DNA of 64,000 nucleotides from UBA1219 sp045601425 (lineage in GTDB: Bacteria; Bacteroidota; Bacteroidia; Bacteroidales; P3): NCBI GenBank assembly GCA_045601425.1, contig JAZRZP010000025.1, forward strand, positions 27,452 to 91,451, given 5' to 3'. Of the stretch, positions 51,480 through 60,390 are shown piece by piece (within the stretch, counting starts at the first letter, position 1; every line of letters starts with the position of its first letter). Under the pieces are notes generated by a model. That model was not told the DNA's origin. It saw nothing but the letters and a program-made list of their open reading frames with translations, and ran no database searches. Made by a program: the position numbers and the translations under genes.

Positions 51480-52220
51480 TTATTCTTCGAAGTCTTCGGG
51501 AATTTCCATGTCGTGGTAAACTGCCTGAACGTCGTCGTCTTCTTCGAGAAGGTCAACGATTTTGAGCACTTTGCGCATGGATTCTTCGTCGATGGTTTTT
51601 GTTGTGTTCGGAATGCGTTGAAGTTCGGCACTTTCGAGTTCTATTTTCAGATCTTCGAGTTTCTTGACCATGGAGCCGAAGGCTTCCATTGCGGTGTAGA
51701 GAGTTACTTCTTCTTCGTCGGATTCCATTTCTTCGAGACCGGCGTCAATGAGTTCCATTTCAAGTTCTTCGAGGTCCATGGAGATGGCGGTTCTTTTGAG
51801 TTGGAAAACACCTTTGCGGTCGAAAATGAAGCCGAGGGAGCCGTTGGTTCCGAGTGTGCCGCCGAATTTGTTCATGATGGAACGTACGTTGGCTACCGAA
51901 CGCATGTTATTGTCGGTCAGACATTCGATGAACAAGGCTATGCCGTGAGGTGCGTAGCATTCGAAAGTGAGTTCCTGCAAGGCGGCAGAGTCTTTGTCGC
52001 TTGCCTTGCTGATGGCACGCATGAGGGTGTCTTTGGGCATGTTTACACCTTTCGCATTCTGCATGAGCAGGCGCAGACGAGGGTTTCCGTCGGGATCGGA
52101 GCCGCTTTCCTTAACGGCTACGGTTACTTCTTTCAGAATTCTCGAGAATGCCTTGGAACGTTTGGCATCGGTTGCTCCTTTTTGTCGTTTTATTTTCGAC
52201 CATTTATTGTGTCCTGACAT
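51480..52220 (-). CDS. yebC: YebC/PmpR family translation/transcription regulator
   Basis: A 246-residue protein starting MSGHNKWSKIKRQKGATDAKRSKAFSRILKEVTVAVKESG, with NPRLRLLMQNAKGVNMPKDTLMRAI and YAPHGIALFIECLTDN, all characteristic of YebC. The family was described as a DNA-binding regulator; recent work places some members at the ribosome, helping translation of proline-rich stretches. The acidic end (LLEEDDDVQAVYHDMEIPEDFEE) is normal. Standalone transcript with its own terminator. Confidence 0.95.
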   Translation of the reverse strand: MSGHNKWSKIKRQKGATDAKRSKAFSRILKEVTVAVKESGSDPDGNPRLRLLMQNAKGVNMPKDTLMRAISKASDKDSAALQELTFECYAPHGIALFIECLTDNNMRSVANVRSIMNKFGGTLGTNGSLGFIFDRKGVFQLKRTAISMDLEELEMELIDAGLEEMESDEEEVTLYTAMEAFGSMVKKLEDLKIELESAELQRIPNTTKTIDEESMRKVLKIVDLLEEDDDVQAVYHDMEIPEDFEE

Positions 52221-52350
52221 ATAATAATACTTTTATTTTGGTTTATATTCTATTTGTAATAAGTAGATAATCAATATTTTGTGTTGTTTTTTTATTGAAG
52301 AACCGGATTCCAAAGATAATATTTTTTCTTCAATTCTGCAAAAAAACTTT

Positions 52351-53517
52351 TCAGTATGTGAATGTGCCGTTTTCGGATTTCACTGTTACTTTTTTGCCTT
52401 CGAAGTTTTCGCAGTGGCCTATTATTTGGGCATCCACGTTGAACGATTTCGATATAGCGATTATGTCGCCGGCAGTTTTTTCGTCGGTGTATATTTCCAT
52501 GCGGTGTCCCATGTTGAAAACCTTGTACATTTCTGCCCAGTCGGTCTGCGATTCTTCGTGAATCATTTTGAAGAGCGGAGGAACTGGGAATATGTTGTTT
52601 TTTATAACGTGCAGATTGTCAATGAAATGCAGGACTTTTGTTTGGGCTCCGCCGCTACAGTGTACCATTCCGCATATTTGGCTGCGGTGTTCTTTCAGAA
52701 TTTCCCTTACAATCGGAGCGTAGGTACGTGTCGGGGAAAGGACCATCTTGCCGGCATCGACGCCGGGGACTTTGGTGGGGGAGGTGAGGAGTTTGCTTCC
52801 GCAGAATACCACGTCGTCGGGGAGGTTGTTGTCGTAGCTTTCCGGGTATTTCTGTGCATATACGTGGCTGAACACGTCGTGGCGGGCCGAAGTGAGTCCG
52901 TTGCTTCCCATGCCTCCGTTGTAGGCGGTTTCGTAGCTTGCCTGTCCGCAAGAGCTCAAGCCCACTATTACGTTGCCGGCTTTTATGTTGTGGTTCGATA
53001 TCACGTCGCTGCGTTTCAGGCGAGCGGTGACTGTGGAATCCACCACTATGGTGCTTACAAGGTCGCCTATGTCGGCTGTTTCGCCGCCGGTGGAGTAGAT
53101 GCCTACACCGAGTGCCCGCATCTCTTCAAGAAAACTTTCGGTTCCGTTGATGACAGCGGCAATTACCTCGCCGGGTATGCGGTTTTTGTTGCGGCCTATG
53201 GTCGAAGAGAGGAGTATGTTGTCGGTTATGCCTACGCACAGCAGGTCGTCGAGGTTCATCACTACTGCATCTATGGCCACGCCTTTCCATACTGACATGT
53301 CGCCGGTTTCTTTCCAATACATGTAGGCCAGCGACGACTTGGTGCCGGCTCCGTCGGCGTGCATTACCGTGCAGTATTGTTCATCGCCCGACATGATGTC
53401 GGGAATGATCTTGCAGAATGCTTTCGGGTAAAGACCTTTGTCTATGTTTTTTATGGCATTGTGGACATCTTCCTTCGATGCCGAAACTCCACGTTTGTTG
53501 TATTTTAGTGTATCCAC
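52351..53517 (-). CDS. purM: Phosphoribosylformylglycinamidine cyclo-ligase (AIR synthase)
   Basis: A 388-residue AIR-synthase-fold enzyme of purine synthesis: RGVSASKEDVHNAIKNIDKGLYPKAFCKIIPDIM, MHADGAGTKSSLAYMYWKETGD, VWKGVAIDAVVMNLDDLLCVG, GGETADIGDLV, SNGLTSARHDVF and GMVHCSGGAQTKVL. This is the long form typical of Bacteroidetes. The start is GTG 53517 (VDTLKYNKRG); a TTG seven codons earlier lies inside the -7 promoter box and cannot be transcribed. The predicted leader is therefore only about 15 bases. Confidence 0.93.
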   Translation of the reverse strand: MDTLKYNKRGVSASKEDVHNAIKNIDKGLYPKAFCKIIPDIMSGDEQYCTVMHADGAGTKSSLAYMYWKETGDMSVWKGVAIDAVVMNLDDLLCVGITDNILLSSTIGRNKNRIPGEVIAAVINGTESFLEEMRALGVGIYSTGGETADIGDLVSTIVVDSTVTARLKRSDVISNHNIKAGNVIVGLSSCGQASYETAYNGGMGSNGLTSARHDVFSHVYAQKYPESYDNNLPDDVVFCGSKLLTSPTKVPGVDAGKMVLSPTRTYAPIVREILKEHRSQICGMVHCSGGAQTKVLHFIDNLHVIKNNIFPVPPLFKMIHEESQTDWAEMYKVFNMGHRMEIYTDEKTAGDIIAISKSFNVDAQIIGHCENFEGKKVTVKSENGTFTY

Positions 53518-53535
53518 GGTAGTTTTATTTTTTTG

Positions 53536-53543
53536 CAAAGATA
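53536..53543 (-). promoter_or_regulatory. Candidate -7 element of purM, overlapping a false upstream start
   Basis: Reads TATCTTTG on the minus strand, an exact match to TAnnTTTG. The TTG inside it would be the first base triplet of the longer reading frame, so the element decides the start at GTG 53517. Confidence 0.6.
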
Positions 53544-53628
53544 CGAAAAAAATCCCGAATGGAAGAAAAAAATAATATTTCTTTTCCTTTTTGCCAGCTT
53601 CAGTCTGTGTCCAAAGGTGGCTTCAGGG

Positions 53629-53663
53629 AAAAAACAAAGGCAGCGATTCCGAAAATCGCCGCC
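53629..53663 (-). terminator. Intrinsic terminator after the M16 peptidase gene
   Basis: GGC-GCGATT (53639-53648) pairs with AATCGC-GCC (53653-53662) with one mismatch, and an A-run on the plus strand gives the minus-strand T-run. It lies 27 bases after the stop. Confidence 0.8.
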
Positions 53664-53689
53664 TTCTGTTTATCCTTTGCGTAAAAGGA

Positions 53690-56512
53690 TTATTTGTTTT
53701 CGGGAACGAGTCTCACATCAACGAAGTTTTTGGTATCGAAGGCGGTTTTTGCCATGCTTCTGATGTCTTTTACAGTTATGGCATTGATACGTTTTTCGTA
53801 GTCATAGAGGTTACTGATGTCGTTGCCGTAGAAGTAAGATCCGTATATGAGGTTTGACCAGAAACTGTTTTCCTTGAGGTTGGTTTCACGGGCAGAGATG
53901 AGTTGTTTCTTCACCTTGTCGAGAGTTTCTTCCGATGGCCCCTTTTTGATGTAGTTGTTTACGAGTTTCATGAGAGCGGTTTTCACTTCATCGGCCCGGT
54001 CGGGGTCGCAGTTGATATAGAACATCCATGTTATTTCGGATTCGGGCAGGACTTCGTAGCTTATCTGAACCATCGGGCTGTATGTGCTGCCCATTTCTTC
54101 GCGTATTACTTCCAGAGCGCTGATGGTAACGGCATCGTTGAGCATGTTCACAATGAGTTTGTTCTTCGGAGTAGGATCGAATTTCTTGGTGTTGCCCATG
54201 AGTACGAGTATGCCTTGGTTGTCGGTACCTTTTTTTGCAACGGATTTCACGAGACCTTTGGCGAACGGTGTTTCGCGGTTAATCCATTTCGTTGCGGGGG
54301 TGTCGGCTTTGGCGGGAAGGTTGCCCAAATATTTTGCAATCATAGGAATCATTTCATCAGAGATGTTTCCAACAAAGAAGAATGTCGTGTTTGAAGCGTC
54401 GGAGAAACGGTCTTTGTATATTTGGAAGGCGCGTTCGTAGTTGATAGAGTTGAGTTCTTCTTCGGTTGGAACTATGATATTGCGTTTGTTGTTGGGGTAA
54501 GCAGTTTTGTAGAGTTTGTCGATGAATGCATATTGTGGATTTTCACCGATGAACTTGAATTGGGTACGGAGTTGTGACATAAAGCGCTCGAAAGCATCTT
54601 TGTCGTAACGGGGTTCAGTGTAATAGAGGTAAGTTAATTGCAATACGGTTTCAAAGTCTTTGGGAGAACAATATCCGGAGAATTGTTGAGAGAGTTCGGC
54701 GAGGGCAGGATTTATAGCCAAGTTCATACCTTTGAGTTTCTTTTCGAGTTGTGAGTTTGAGAAGTTTGCAATACCGCTTTGGTCAACGATGGAAGGAGCA
54801 AGGTTTGCTGTTAGGAATTCATCATCGTTATAGAGAGAAGAACCACCGGTAGAGTATGAACGGAAGAGTATTTCGTCGTCTTTGAAGTTGGTTTTCTTTA
54901 CCACGAAGCGTACACCGTTGGGCAGAGTGTATTCTGTGAAGTCGAGGGCTTCGTTTTTATTGGTTTTTGCTATTTCAACGGGAGTGAGCTGCTTTTCAAA
55001 GAGAGGTTCTTCCTTGTAGTTGTCCACGTACGGAGTTGTCTGAATGTTCTTCATGTCGCTTATGATTCTCAGAACTTCCTTTTCGGTTGGAACCTGAACT
55101 TTTTCGTTGGCTTGTATCCATACCACGAGATTCTCGTCGGTAATCCATTCGGCGATGAGCTTGTTGACTTCATCGAGGGTTATTTCAGGAATGAATTCCT
55201 TGGCATACTTGTATTCTTTCATTATGCCAGGGATTACTTCGCCTTCGAGGAAGTTGTTGGTATATTCTTGTGCAAAACTGTTGTTATGGGTTTTGTCGCG
55301 TTCCTTGAACATTTTTTCGAAGTTGCTGAGTATTTCGTCTTTCTGGCGGTCGAGTTCCGTCTGTACGAAGCCATGTTCGTCGGCACGTTTGATTTCGGTG
55401 ATGAGGGTCTTGAGAGTTTCTGTGATTTTGCCATCTTTGGGCATTCCGAGGAGTGCGAAAGCATCGCAGGAGCGGCCGAGGAATCCTTCGTATCCGCCGT
55501 TAGCGGCGACCATTGGAGACTCGGATTTTTCGCAGAGTTCCGAAAGACGGGCGCCGAGCATTCCGTTCACGAGCATGCGTACAAGAGATTCGCGGTAGTT
55601 GCCTACAGTGCCGTGGGGAGCTTTGCTGTGTTTCCAGAAAAGCGTGAGCTGTGTGCTGGTGGCTTCCTTGTCGGTAACGATGGCTACGAGCGGTTCCTTG
55701 TTTGCGGGAATGTCGAACGAAGGTCTTTCGCGGGGATTGTCGCGCTTTGCATAGCCGTTGAAATATTCTTTCACCTTGGCTTCCATTGCGTTTACGTCAA
55801 TGTCGCCGACAATCACTACGGCCTGCAGGTCGGGACGGTACCAGTCCTTGTAGAAGCGTTTGATGCTTTCGTGCTTGAAGTTCTTTACGCTTTCATAGGT
55901 TCCGATGGGGAGACGGTTGGCATATTTCGAACCGTTGAGGATGATCGGGAACGATGCTTTCATGATGCGTTCGTTTGCACCGAGTCCGCCGCGCCATTCT
56001 TCAATGATGACACCGCGTTCTTTTTCTATCTCCTCTCCTTCAAAAAGAAGTCCTCCTGCCCATCCGTCGAGGATTTTGAAACCCATTTCAAGCATTTCCG
56101 GCTTGTCGGTAGGCAGCTCCACATAGTACACTGTTTCGTCGAACGAAGTCCACGCATTTATTCCGCGGCCGAATTCGATGCCGTTTTTCTGCAGTTCGCT
56201 GATCATTTCGTTGCCTTTGTAGTGCTTGGTGCCGTTGAAGGCCATGTGTTCGCAGAAGTGTGCCAAACCGAGCTGGTCATCGTCTTCGAGAATGGATCCG
56301 GCATTGGTCACCAAACGGAACTGTACACGGTTCTCCGGCTTTTTGTTGGCTCTGATGTAGTAAGTTAAACCATTTTCAAGTTTGCCTATCTTTACTTTCT
56401 TGTCGATGGGAACCTGAGCATTGAGGTCTTCGCCTTTTGCCGTCTTCTGTGCAAAAGCTCCACTGACTCCGATTAACAGAAGGGTCAGAAGAATAAAAAT
56501 TTTACTTTTCAT
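53690..56512 (-). CDS. M16 family zinc peptidase, exported, two-half form
   Basis: A 940-residue insulinase-like peptidase with signal peptide MKSKIFILLTLLLIGVSGAFA. The inverted zinc motif is HFCEH (His85, Glu88, His89), with the distal ligand in EEIEKERGVIIEEW. The second half (from about 500) is the inactive partner (ETLPNGVRFVVKKTN-like start; active ligands absent). The whole forms a chamber for unfolded peptides. The start is chosen at the signal peptide; a -7 element lies 55 bases upstream. Similar periplasmic M16 proteins are common in Bacteroidetes. It has its own terminator. Confidence 0.92.
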   Translation of the reverse strand: MKSKIFILLTLLLIGVSGAFAQKTAKGEDLNAQVPIDKKVKIGKLENGLTYYIRANKKPENRVQFRLVTNAGSILEDDDQLGLAHFCEHMAFNGTKHYKGNEMISELQKNGIEFGRGINAWTSFDETVYYVELPTDKPEMLEMGFKILDGWAGGLLFEGEEIEKERGVIIEEWRGGLGANERIMKASFPIILNGSKYANRLPIGTYESVKNFKHESIKRFYKDWYRPDLQAVVIVGDIDVNAMEAKVKEYFNGYAKRDNPRERPSFDIPANKEPLVAIVTDKEATSTQLTLFWKHSKAPHGTVGNYRESLVRMLVNGMLGARLSELCEKSESPMVAANGGYEGFLGRSCDAFALLGMPKDGKITETLKTLITEIKRADEHGFVQTELDRQKDEILSNFEKMFKERDKTHNNSFAQEYTNNFLEGEVIPGIMKEYKYAKEFIPEITLDEVNKLIAEWITDENLVVWIQANEKVQVPTEKEVLRIISDMKNIQTTPYVDNYKEEPLFEKQLTPVEIAKTNKNEALDFTEYTLPNGVRFVVKKTNFKDDEILFRSYSTGGSSLYNDDEFLTANLAPSIVDQSGIANFSNSQLEKKLKGMNLAINPALAELSQQFSGYCSPKDFETVLQLTYLYYTEPRYDKDAFERFMSQLRTQFKFIGENPQYAFIDKLYKTAYPNNKRNIIVPTEEELNSINYERAFQIYKDRFSDASNTTFFFVGNISDEMIPMIAKYLGNLPAKADTPATKWINRETPFAKGLVKSVAKKGTDNQGILVLMGNTKKFDPTPKNKLIVNMLNDAVTISALEVIREEMGSTYSPMVQISYEVLPESEITWMFYINCDPDRADEVKTALMKLVNNYIKKGPSEETLDKVKKQLISARETNLKENSFWSNLIYGSYFYGNDISNLYDYEKRINAITVKDIRSMAKTAFDTKNFVDVRLVPENK

Positions 56513-56566
56513 GATAGTTATGAATTTAATTTGTATTGTTTTATTTTTTTTCAATGAAAACAGTTG

Positions 56567-56574
56567 CAAAGATA
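56567..56574 (-). promoter_or_regulatory. Candidate -7 element of the M16 peptidase gene
   Basis: Reads TATCTTTG on the minus strand, an exact match to TAnnTTTG, in the 312-base divergent region 56513-56824 shared with the GT2 promoter. Confidence 0.6.
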
Positions 56575-56733
56575 ACGATTTTTTTCCGATATTATTGCTT
56601 ATTTATTGAAAAACGATAAATATTTATTGTTTTTTGTTGAGGGTAAAATGTGTAATTCCTTGAAAATATGGAGGTTGTCAGAACTTCGAATTTTTGAAAA
56701 ATTTTTTTCGCAGAACCTGATTGTGCAATTTTT

Positions 56734-56766
56734 TTTGAAAAATATGATGGAAAAATCGTATCTTTG
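56734..56766 (+). promoter_or_regulatory. Promoter of the GT2-GT-C-acyltransferase-aspS operon (TTTG-N21-TATCTTTG)
   Basis: TTTG at 56734-56737 and TATCTTTG at 56759-56766, spacer 21 bases; the first gene starts 58 bases further. Both boxes match the Bacteroidetes consensus. Confidence 0.75.
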
Positions 56767-56824
56767 CAAAAATTTTTCCATCGGCTCACGTTGTTTTTAC
56801 GGATGGAAAACTAACAGAAAAAAA

Positions 56825-57571
56825 ATGCAGACTATCATAATTGTTCCCTGTTACAACGAGGCCAAACGCTTGAATTGTAATGCTTTTGCCGATTTTGTGG
56901 AAGAAAATGCCGATGTGGCATTCCTTTTTGTCAACGACGGCAGTAAGGACAATACCATCGAAGTGTTGAATTCATTGTCGGAGCGTAACAGACGGCTTAT
57001 GGTTCTGGATCTCAAGCAGAATGGGGGCAAGGCGGAGGCGGTGCGAAACGGCATGTTGTATGCCTGCAACAATCTGGATGCTAAGTATATAGGTTTCTGG
57101 GATGCCGATTTGGCCACACCGCTTTACGAAATACCACGCTTTGTTGCAATTGCCGAACAAAAAGATTTTGAGATAGTAACGGGGCTCCGGCTCATGCGTC
57201 TCGGAGCCGGCGTCAGACGCAAAAAGAAACGCCATTATCTCGGACGATGCTTCGCTACGGCTGCATCGGTAATGCTCGATCTGCCTGTATACGACACTCA
57301 GTGCGGTGCAAAACTCTACCGCTCCGGAGTGGTAAAGCCTCTCTTTTCCGAAAAGTTCGTCACGCGCTGGCTTTTTGACGTGGAATTGCTTGCCCGTTAC
57401 ATAGTGAATTTCGGCAAGAAAAGAGCTACTGGGAATATTTACGAACACCCGGTGTTCGCATGGGAAGACGTGGCAGGCTCGCGGCTGAAGTTCCACGATT
57501 TTTTCAAAGCTCCTCTCGAAATGCTCCGCATTAAACGCAAATATTTAAGAAAGAAACATATAAAACCTTGA
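56825..57571 (+). CDS. Family 2 glycosyltransferase (dolichyl-phosphate sugar synthase-like)
   Basis: A 248-residue GT2 enzyme: MQTIIIVPCYNEAKRL, LFVNDGSKDNTIEVL, NGGKAEAVRNGMLYA, GFWDADLATPLYEIP (metal motif DAD) and QCGAKLYRSGVVKPLF. The order and spacing resemble dolichyl- or undecaprenyl-phosphate glucosyl/mannosyltransferases, but there is no C-terminal membrane anchor. The start is ATG 56825; the upstream frame crosses the promoter. The next gene is a GT-C membrane protein (13 bases), which may use a lipid-linked sugar made by this enzyme; that link is inference. Confidence 0.85.
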   Translation: MQTIIIVPCYNEAKRLNCNAFADFVEENADVAFLFVNDGSKDNTIEVLNSLSERNRRLMVLDLKQNGGKAEAVRNGMLYACNNLDAKYIGFWDADLATPLYEIPRFVAIAEQKDFEIVTGLRLMRLGAGVRRKKKRHYLGRCFATAASVMLDLPVYDTQCGAKLYRSGVVKPLFSEKFVTRWLFDVELLARYIVNFGKKRATGNIYEHPVFAWEDVAGSRLKFHDFFKAPLEMLRIKRKYLRKKHIKP

Positions 57572-57584
57572 AAATAACTCTTTT

Positions 57585-59786
57585 ATGAAGAAATTTCTTT
57601 TGGAAAACAAAAAAAATCCTTGGTTTTGGGCATTCGTGGCAATGGCTTTCGTGCTGCTTTTCGCAATGCCGTTAATGAGTACGTCGGCCGGCAACAGCGG
57701 TGATGAAGACAGCTTTCAGATACCACAGGGCCGGAATGTGCTGAATTATTACAAAACCGACGGGCAGGACACCACCTGTTTCTCATTCGAAAACCTCAAG
57801 TACTACGGCTGCTCGTTCGACGTGGTAACCGCATGGTTCAACGAAACGTTCGGCATTGACGACATCGCGACATCGCGGCATATATTCAACTCGCTGTGCG
57901 GCTGGCTGATAATCCTTTTCGGAGGTCTCATCGCATGGCGTATAGGCGGCTGGAGGGCAGGCGTGTTCACCATGGCTCTGCTTTTCCTTTCACCGCGGCT
58001 TCTGGGACATTCCTTCAACAATCCCAAGGATATACCGTTCGCCGCAGGCGTTACCATGTCGCTGTACTACATGATTATGTTTTTCCGTCAGGCTCCCAAG
58101 CCAAAATGGATAACGATGGCGATGCTTGCACTTTCGATAGCTTTCGCGATAAGCATACGTGTCGGCGGCCTTATCATATTCGGATATTTCGGTCTTTTCG
58201 GACTTCTGTGGCTGATAAAGAATGTACGCATGAGCAAAAAACAGTCTTCGCAGAAAGGAAATAAGAAACTGCAGCCTGCTGTTTCAGGCAGCGGAATATG
58301 GCGTACGATAGGATGGGCAGTGGTGATATGCATGGTGGGATTCTTTGCAGGACTTCTGCTTTGGCCATACGCATGGCAGTCGCCGATAGCCAACGTCTCC
58401 GAATCATATTCGGCAATGTCGAAATTCGCAATAGTAATACGTCAGGTATTCGAGGGTCAGATGCTTTGGTCGGGCGATCTGCCTTGGTACTACACGCCTA
58501 AATTCATCCTTATGACAATACCCGTAGCCGTTATTGCAGGATTCCTTCTCTATCCGTTCTTCGGAGGGTTCAGAAAAGAAAATTGGCTCGAAACGACCAT
58601 GGTTTATTTCACCTTCGTATTCCCCGTTTTCTGGATAGTATATACAGGTGCCAATGTTTATGGAGGTTGGCGTCATTCGCTGTTTGCCTACCCGACTATG
58701 GCTGTGGCCGCAGGTCTCGGCTTTTCAGTTCTCGCCGACTTTGTCAGGAATAAGGTCGGACACGTGGCATGCTGCGTATTGCCGTTCGTACTTCTTGTAC
58801 CGCCTTTCATGCACATCGTGAGAAACCATCCTTACGAATACATTTATTTCAACGAATTTGAAGGCGGTGTAAAGAACGCTTTCGGAAACTATGAGCTTGA
58901 TTACTACTACCATTCCGTCCGTGAGGCTACCGAATGGGTTGTGGCAAACGCCCAGCCTGCCGGAAATTCGGAAAAGATAAAAGTCGGCTCATGGCATATC
59001 AATTCCACCAAGTATTTCCTGCGAAACGACACCAACCGCTTCGAGGCTCGTTTCGTACGTTGGTACGAACAGGGTGAAACCGACTGGGACTATGCTGTTT
59101 TTGCCATAACGGGAATCTCGCCGGAATATCTGAAGAATCCGGAGGTTTTCCCGCCTAAAAACACCGTTCATACGGTCAATGTTGATGGGGTACCCGTTGC
59201 CGTTGTCCTGAAGAGGGAAGACAAGAATGACTTCATCGGGACGCAACTGAAAAAGGAAAATAAGTTCGATTCGGCCAAGTTCCATTATTTCAAGGCATTG
59301 GAAGCAGATGGACACAATATGACCGCCATCACCAACCTCGCCGAAATATATCTCCGCGAAAACAAGCCCGATAGTTGCATAGCCATTGCAAGCCGTTTCA
59401 CGGCCTTCGAACCGCACAACAATCAGGCAAACTACTTTATAGCGTATGCTTACTATGCCAAGAATGATTTCCAGCACACAATCTCGCTTTGCGAAGACAT
59501 AATAGCTCACAACGTGAAGTATTCGGCTGCATACATGCTTCTCAGAGACACCTACCTGCGTATCGGCGACCTGTTTTCGGCAGAAAACACCATGGTACGC
59601 ATGATGGATCTGGATATGGTGGACAACGAGTTCGTCGGAATGTGGATAAAAATCAACAAGGCGGAAGGTTTCGACGAACGCATGGCTTACGTGAAACTGT
59701 TCAAAGCACTTGTCGAAAGTAGCCTGAAACGGGGCTTGACCGAAGATGCCGAAAAATACCAACAGCAACTCGACCAACTGCAATAA
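57585..59786 (+). CDS. GT-C-like membrane protein with C-terminal TPR domain
   Basis: A 733-residue protein. The first 430 residues hold about 10-11 membrane helices with an acidic motif in the first outer loop (SGDEDSFQIPQGRNVLNYY), as in GT39/GT83-type mannosyl- or ArnT-like transferases. A soluble part (about 440-540) follows. The last 190 residues carry three TPR-like repeats (KFHYFKALEADGHNMTAITNLAEIYLRENK, NYFIAYAYYAKNDF). It may glycosylate or modify a periplasmic substrate using a lipid-linked donor. It lies 13 bases after the GT2 gene. Confidence 0.72.
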   Translation: MKKFLLENKKNPWFWAFVAMAFVLLFAMPLMSTSAGNSGDEDSFQIPQGRNVLNYYKTDGQDTTCFSFENLKYYGCSFDVVTAWFNETFGIDDIATSRHIFNSLCGWLIILFGGLIAWRIGGWRAGVFTMALLFLSPRLLGHSFNNPKDIPFAAGVTMSLYYMIMFFRQAPKPKWITMAMLALSIAFAISIRVGGLIIFGYFGLFGLLWLIKNVRMSKKQSSQKGNKKLQPAVSGSGIWRTIGWAVVICMVGFFAGLLLWPYAWQSPIANVSESYSAMSKFAIVIRQVFEGQMLWSGDLPWYYTPKFILMTIPVAVIAGFLLYPFFGGFRKENWLETTMVYFTFVFPVFWIVYTGANVYGGWRHSLFAYPTMAVAAGLGFSVLADFVRNKVGHVACCVLPFVLLVPPFMHIVRNHPYEYIYFNEFEGGVKNAFGNYELDYYYHSVREATEWVVANAQPAGNSEKIKVGSWHINSTKYFLRNDTNRFEARFVRWYEQGETDWDYAVFAITGISPEYLKNPEVFPPKNTVHTVNVDGVPVAVVLKREDKNDFIGTQLKKENKFDSAKFHYFKALEADGHNMTAITNLAEIYLRENKPDSCIAIASRFTAFEPHNNQANYFIAYAYYAKNDFQHTISLCEDIIAHNVKYSAAYMLLRDTYLRIGDLFSAENTMVRMMDLDMVDNEFVGMWIKINKAEGFDERMAYVKLFKALVESSLKRGLTEDAEKYQQQLDQLQ

Positions 59787-59789
59787 ACC

Positions 59790-60365
59790 ATGACACCGGC
59801 AAGAAGTCGCAGGATACTGAAACTTTTCGGGTGGACTTTCAACGAAGGCAACAACCCCGACATTACGCGCTGCGTGATGGTGATGGCACCGCACACCAGC
59901 ATCTGGGATTTTGTCATCGGACGCATGTCGGTCTGGATTCTGGGTATCCCTGCAAAGATTCTGGTCAAGAAGGAATTCTTCCGTTTCCCGCTGGGCGGCC
60001 TTCTACGCAGACTCGGAGCAATACCCGTCGACCGCGGAAACAGGAACAACAACATCGTAAGTCAGGCGGTGGCACACTTCCGTGAAAACGAAAACTTCAC
60101 ACTCATACTTACGCCCGAAGGTACCAGAAAATATGCAAAACGCTGGAAACACGGATTCTATGACATCGCAACCGCAGCCGGAGTCCCAATAGTGCTGACC
60201 TATATCAATTATGGAAAAAAACAGGCCGGAGTTGGTATCTCGTTCTTTCCGACGGGAAATTATGAAAAAGACATAGCGGAAATTCAGGATTTTTACAGAA
60301 ACATTACTGCCCGATATCCCGAAAACTTCAACATGAGCGAGATGTACTGGCAGAACGAAAAATAA
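59790..60365 (+). CDS. Lysophospholipid acyltransferase (PlsC-like)
   Basis: A 191-residue acyltransferase with the catalytic motif PHTSIWDF (the HxxxxD box: His, Asp five residues later) and the glycerol-phosphate site TPEGTRKYAKRWK. PlsC-like enzymes acylate lysophosphatidic acid or other lysolipids at the inner membrane. No membrane helix is certain. The start is 3 bases after the GT-C gene stop, and aspS begins 25 bases later. Confidence 0.88.
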   Translation: MTPARSRRILKLFGWTFNEGNNPDITRCVMVMAPHTSIWDFVIGRMSVWILGIPAKILVKKEFFRFPLGGLLRRLGAIPVDRGNRNNNIVSQAVAHFRENENFTLILTPEGTRKYAKRWKHGFYDIATAAGVPIVLTYINYGKKQAGVGISFFPTGNYEKDIAEIQDFYRNITARYPENFNMSEMYWQNEK

Positions 60366-60390
60366 AACAACTTTTTAAACACAAATTACA

